Assembly: GCF_000427885.1 (NCBI RefSeq)
Contig: NZ_ATYW01000002.1
Location: 317,532-381,531 of the forward strand
Direction: 5' to 3'
Length of the DNA: 64,000 nucleotides
DNA from: Glycomyces tenuis DSM 44171
GTDB lineage: Bacteria; Actinomycetota; Actinomycetes; Mycobacteriales; Micromonosporaceae
Shown here piece by piece: positions 62,820-64,000 of this stretch (the stretch's first letter is position 1; each line of letters opens with the position of its first letter). The notes below the pieces were generated by a model that had not been told where the DNA came from, searched no databases, and saw only the letters and a list, made by a program, of their open reading frames with translations. A program made the position numbers and the translations under genes.

Positions 62820-63803
62820 CTACGGCACCAGCACCACCTTTCCGGTCGTGCTCCGGTCTTCCAGGGCGCGGTGGGCCTCGCCCGCGTCGGCGAGCCGGAA
62901 CGTGTGGACCGCCGGCACGAGCCTTCCCGCGGCCAGTTCCGCCAGGGCCCGCTCCTCGAGGCGGCGCAGGCCGCCCATCCGCTCCATCAGCTTCGGGCCG
63001 AGCGCCGAGGTGACGGTCAGGCCGCGCGCGGTGATGTCCTCGACGGTCACCTCGGTGGGCTTGCCCGCCGACCATCCGAACACGACCATCCGGCCGGCGA
63101 AGCCGAGGCGCTCGAAGGCGGCCCGGCCGGCCTCGCCGCCGACCGAGTCGTACAGCAGTGTCGCCTCGCGGCCGTCGAGGGCATCGTCGAGGCGATTCGT
63201 CCAGTCGGCCTCGCGGTAGTCCACGGCCGCGTCGGCGCCGTTCTCGCGGACCCGCGCGGTCTTGTCGGGGCCGCCGGCGAGGCCGACGACGAACGCGCCG
63301 GCCCGCTTCGCGGCCTGCACCAGGAGCGTCCCCATGCCGCCCGCCGCGGCCGGGACGATCACCACGTCCTCGGCGCTCACGGGCCCGACTTCGAGGACCA
63401 TCAGGGTCGTGCGGCCGGTGCCGATCATCGCGACGGCCTGCTCGAAGCCGACGCCGTCCGGCAGGGCGTGCACGGACTCGACCTCCCGCACGGCCTTCTC
63501 GGCGTAGCCGCCGGAGGCGAAGCCGAGGTGGGCGACGACCCTCCTGCCGATCCACGCCGGGTCGACGCCCTCGCCGACGGCGTCGACGACGCCCGCGCTC
63601 TCGCGGCCGGGCGTCATCGGCAGCTCGGGCGGGCCGTACGGCATCCTGTCGCGCTCGCCGGAGCGATAGGCGGTGTCGAGGACGTGGACGCCGGCGGCGC
63701 GGGCCGCGATGCGGACCTGCCCGGGGCCCGGTTCGGGCTCGGGGACCTCTTCGTACGCGAGCACCTCGGGGCCGCCGAATTCGTGCTGTCGGATGGCGTG
63801 CAT
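62820..63803 (-). CDS. Zinc-independent quinone oxidoreductase-like MDR protein
   Basis: 327 residues from ATG 63803, with GAGGAACG upstream. MDR superfamily: MHAIRQHEFGGPEVLAYEEVPEPEPGPGQVRI, AHLGFASGGYAEKAV, and the NADPH motif IVPAAAGGMGTLLVQAAKRAGAFVVG. Cys zinc ligands are absent, so it is of the Qor/zeta-crystallin type, reducing quinones or enones with NADPH. It converges on the MFS gene with 16 bases between stops. Confidence 0.92.
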   Translation of the reverse strand: MHAIRQHEFGGPEVLAYEEVPEPEPGPGQVRIAARAAGVHVLDTAYRSGERDRMPYGPPELPMTPGRESAGVVDAVGEGVDPAWIGRRVVAHLGFASGGYAEKAVREVESVHALPDGVGFEQAVAMIGTGRTTLMVLEVGPVSAEDVVIVPAAAGGMGTLLVQAAKRAGAFVVGLAGGPDKTARVRENGADAAVDYREADWTNRLDDALDGREATLLYDSVGGEAGRAAFERLGFAGRMVVFGWSAGKPTEVTVEDITARGLTVTSALGPKLMERMGGLRRLEERALAELAAGRLVPAVHTFRLADAGEAHRALEDRSTTGKVVLVP

Positions 63804-63874
63804 GTCGTTCCTCGTCTCGGTCGCGGTCGGTGGTGCCCGCAACGCTATGCGCCGGGCGACCGGCGCCGCATCCG

Positions 63875-64000
63875 TCAGGCGACTGGACCCGGGCCGCCGC
63901 GGTACCGGTCGATGCCGAGCGAGGCGAACAGGGCCTCGGCCTCGCCGCGGCAGGCGGCGGCCGCGGACGCCTCGCCGCGGGAGGCGTGGGCGTCGGCGAG
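63875..64000 (-). CDS. C-terminal end of a gene running off the right edge
   Basis: The last 41 residues (LADAHASRGEASAAACRGEAEALFASLGIDRYRGG near the stop) before a TGA at 63875-63877 are visible. The Ala/Glu-rich helical tail resembles the end of a TPR-containing or LuxR/AfsR-like regulator, but this cannot be confirmed. Confidence 0.6.
   Translation of the reverse strand, partial: LADAHASRGEASAAAACRGEAEALFASLGIDRYRGGPGPVA

Noticed and set aside
1-64000. CRISPR array, restriction-modification or other known defence system, and large biosynthetic cluster beyond desABCD
   Set aside because: No regularly spaced repeats, Cas, methylase or megasynthase signatures were seen on either strand.

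Overview
The window is about 70% GC, has dense genes with GTG and TTG starts, and carries a complete desABCD-type desferrioxamine operon, a DtxR/IdeR-type iron box, an actinobacterial-style DnaG and a SapA-like secreted domain. It therefore looks like chromosomal DNA of a filamentous or soil actinomycete. Glycomycetaceae or a related family is possible, but the sequence alone does not fix the genus.

Layout. 1-10.8 kb: a membrane protein running off the left edge, an HSP90-family ATPase paired with a large TPR-like protein, glycyl-tRNA synthetase, two membrane-anchored proteins of unknown function, an orphan 65-residue Cys-containing peptide gene, and ribosomal protein L31 type B. 10.8-18 kb: dusB, a large membrane-anchored protein with an extracellular repeat region, dnaG and a fatty acid desaturase. 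18-27 kb: a three-gene ABC-2 exporter, a secreted M23-SapA protein, a ThuA-like protein, a divergent PNPOx/MocR pair with its operator, an MFS pump and an SDR. 26.8-32.9 kb: the iron-regulated siderophore operon desA-desB-desC-desD, translationally coupled, with desD running in frame and without a stop codon into a lipoprotein esterase.

33-39 kb: a DUF885 protein, a small phage-like island (endolysin overlapped by an HNH endonuclease, next to AT-rich DNA), a DUF4190 protein, fumC and a PhnB-like protein. 39-47 kb: carbohydrate genes (secreted GH26 mannanase with a near-consensus promoter, cytoplasmic GH3 with a PA14 insert, divergent TetR regulator and nested operator dyads), tRNA-Asn, a YtxH-like protein and an RlmA-type methyltransferase. 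47-52 kb: a glutaminyl cyclase lipoprotein, two multi-span membrane proteins, a PfkB kinase and WrbA.

52-58 kb: a branched-chain amino acid ABC importer. livK is convergent with livH-livM-livG-livF, and LivH carries an unusual secreted N-terminal domain. 58-60 kb: a tRNA-Met with an irregular D-arm, a Phd/RelE toxin-antitoxin pair, and a truncated TnpB gene followed by hairpins, all typical of a mobile-DNA hot spot. 60-64 kb: an SDR divergent from an XRE regulator, an MFS pump, a quinone-oxidoreductase-like protein and the C-terminal tail of a gene running off the right edge.

The least ordinary items are the stop-less desD-esterase fusion, the orphan Cys peptide with a dyad upstream, the HNH/endolysin overlap, the LivH fusion, and the decayed TnpB with its 3' hairpins. 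No complete new defence or biosynthetic system was found.
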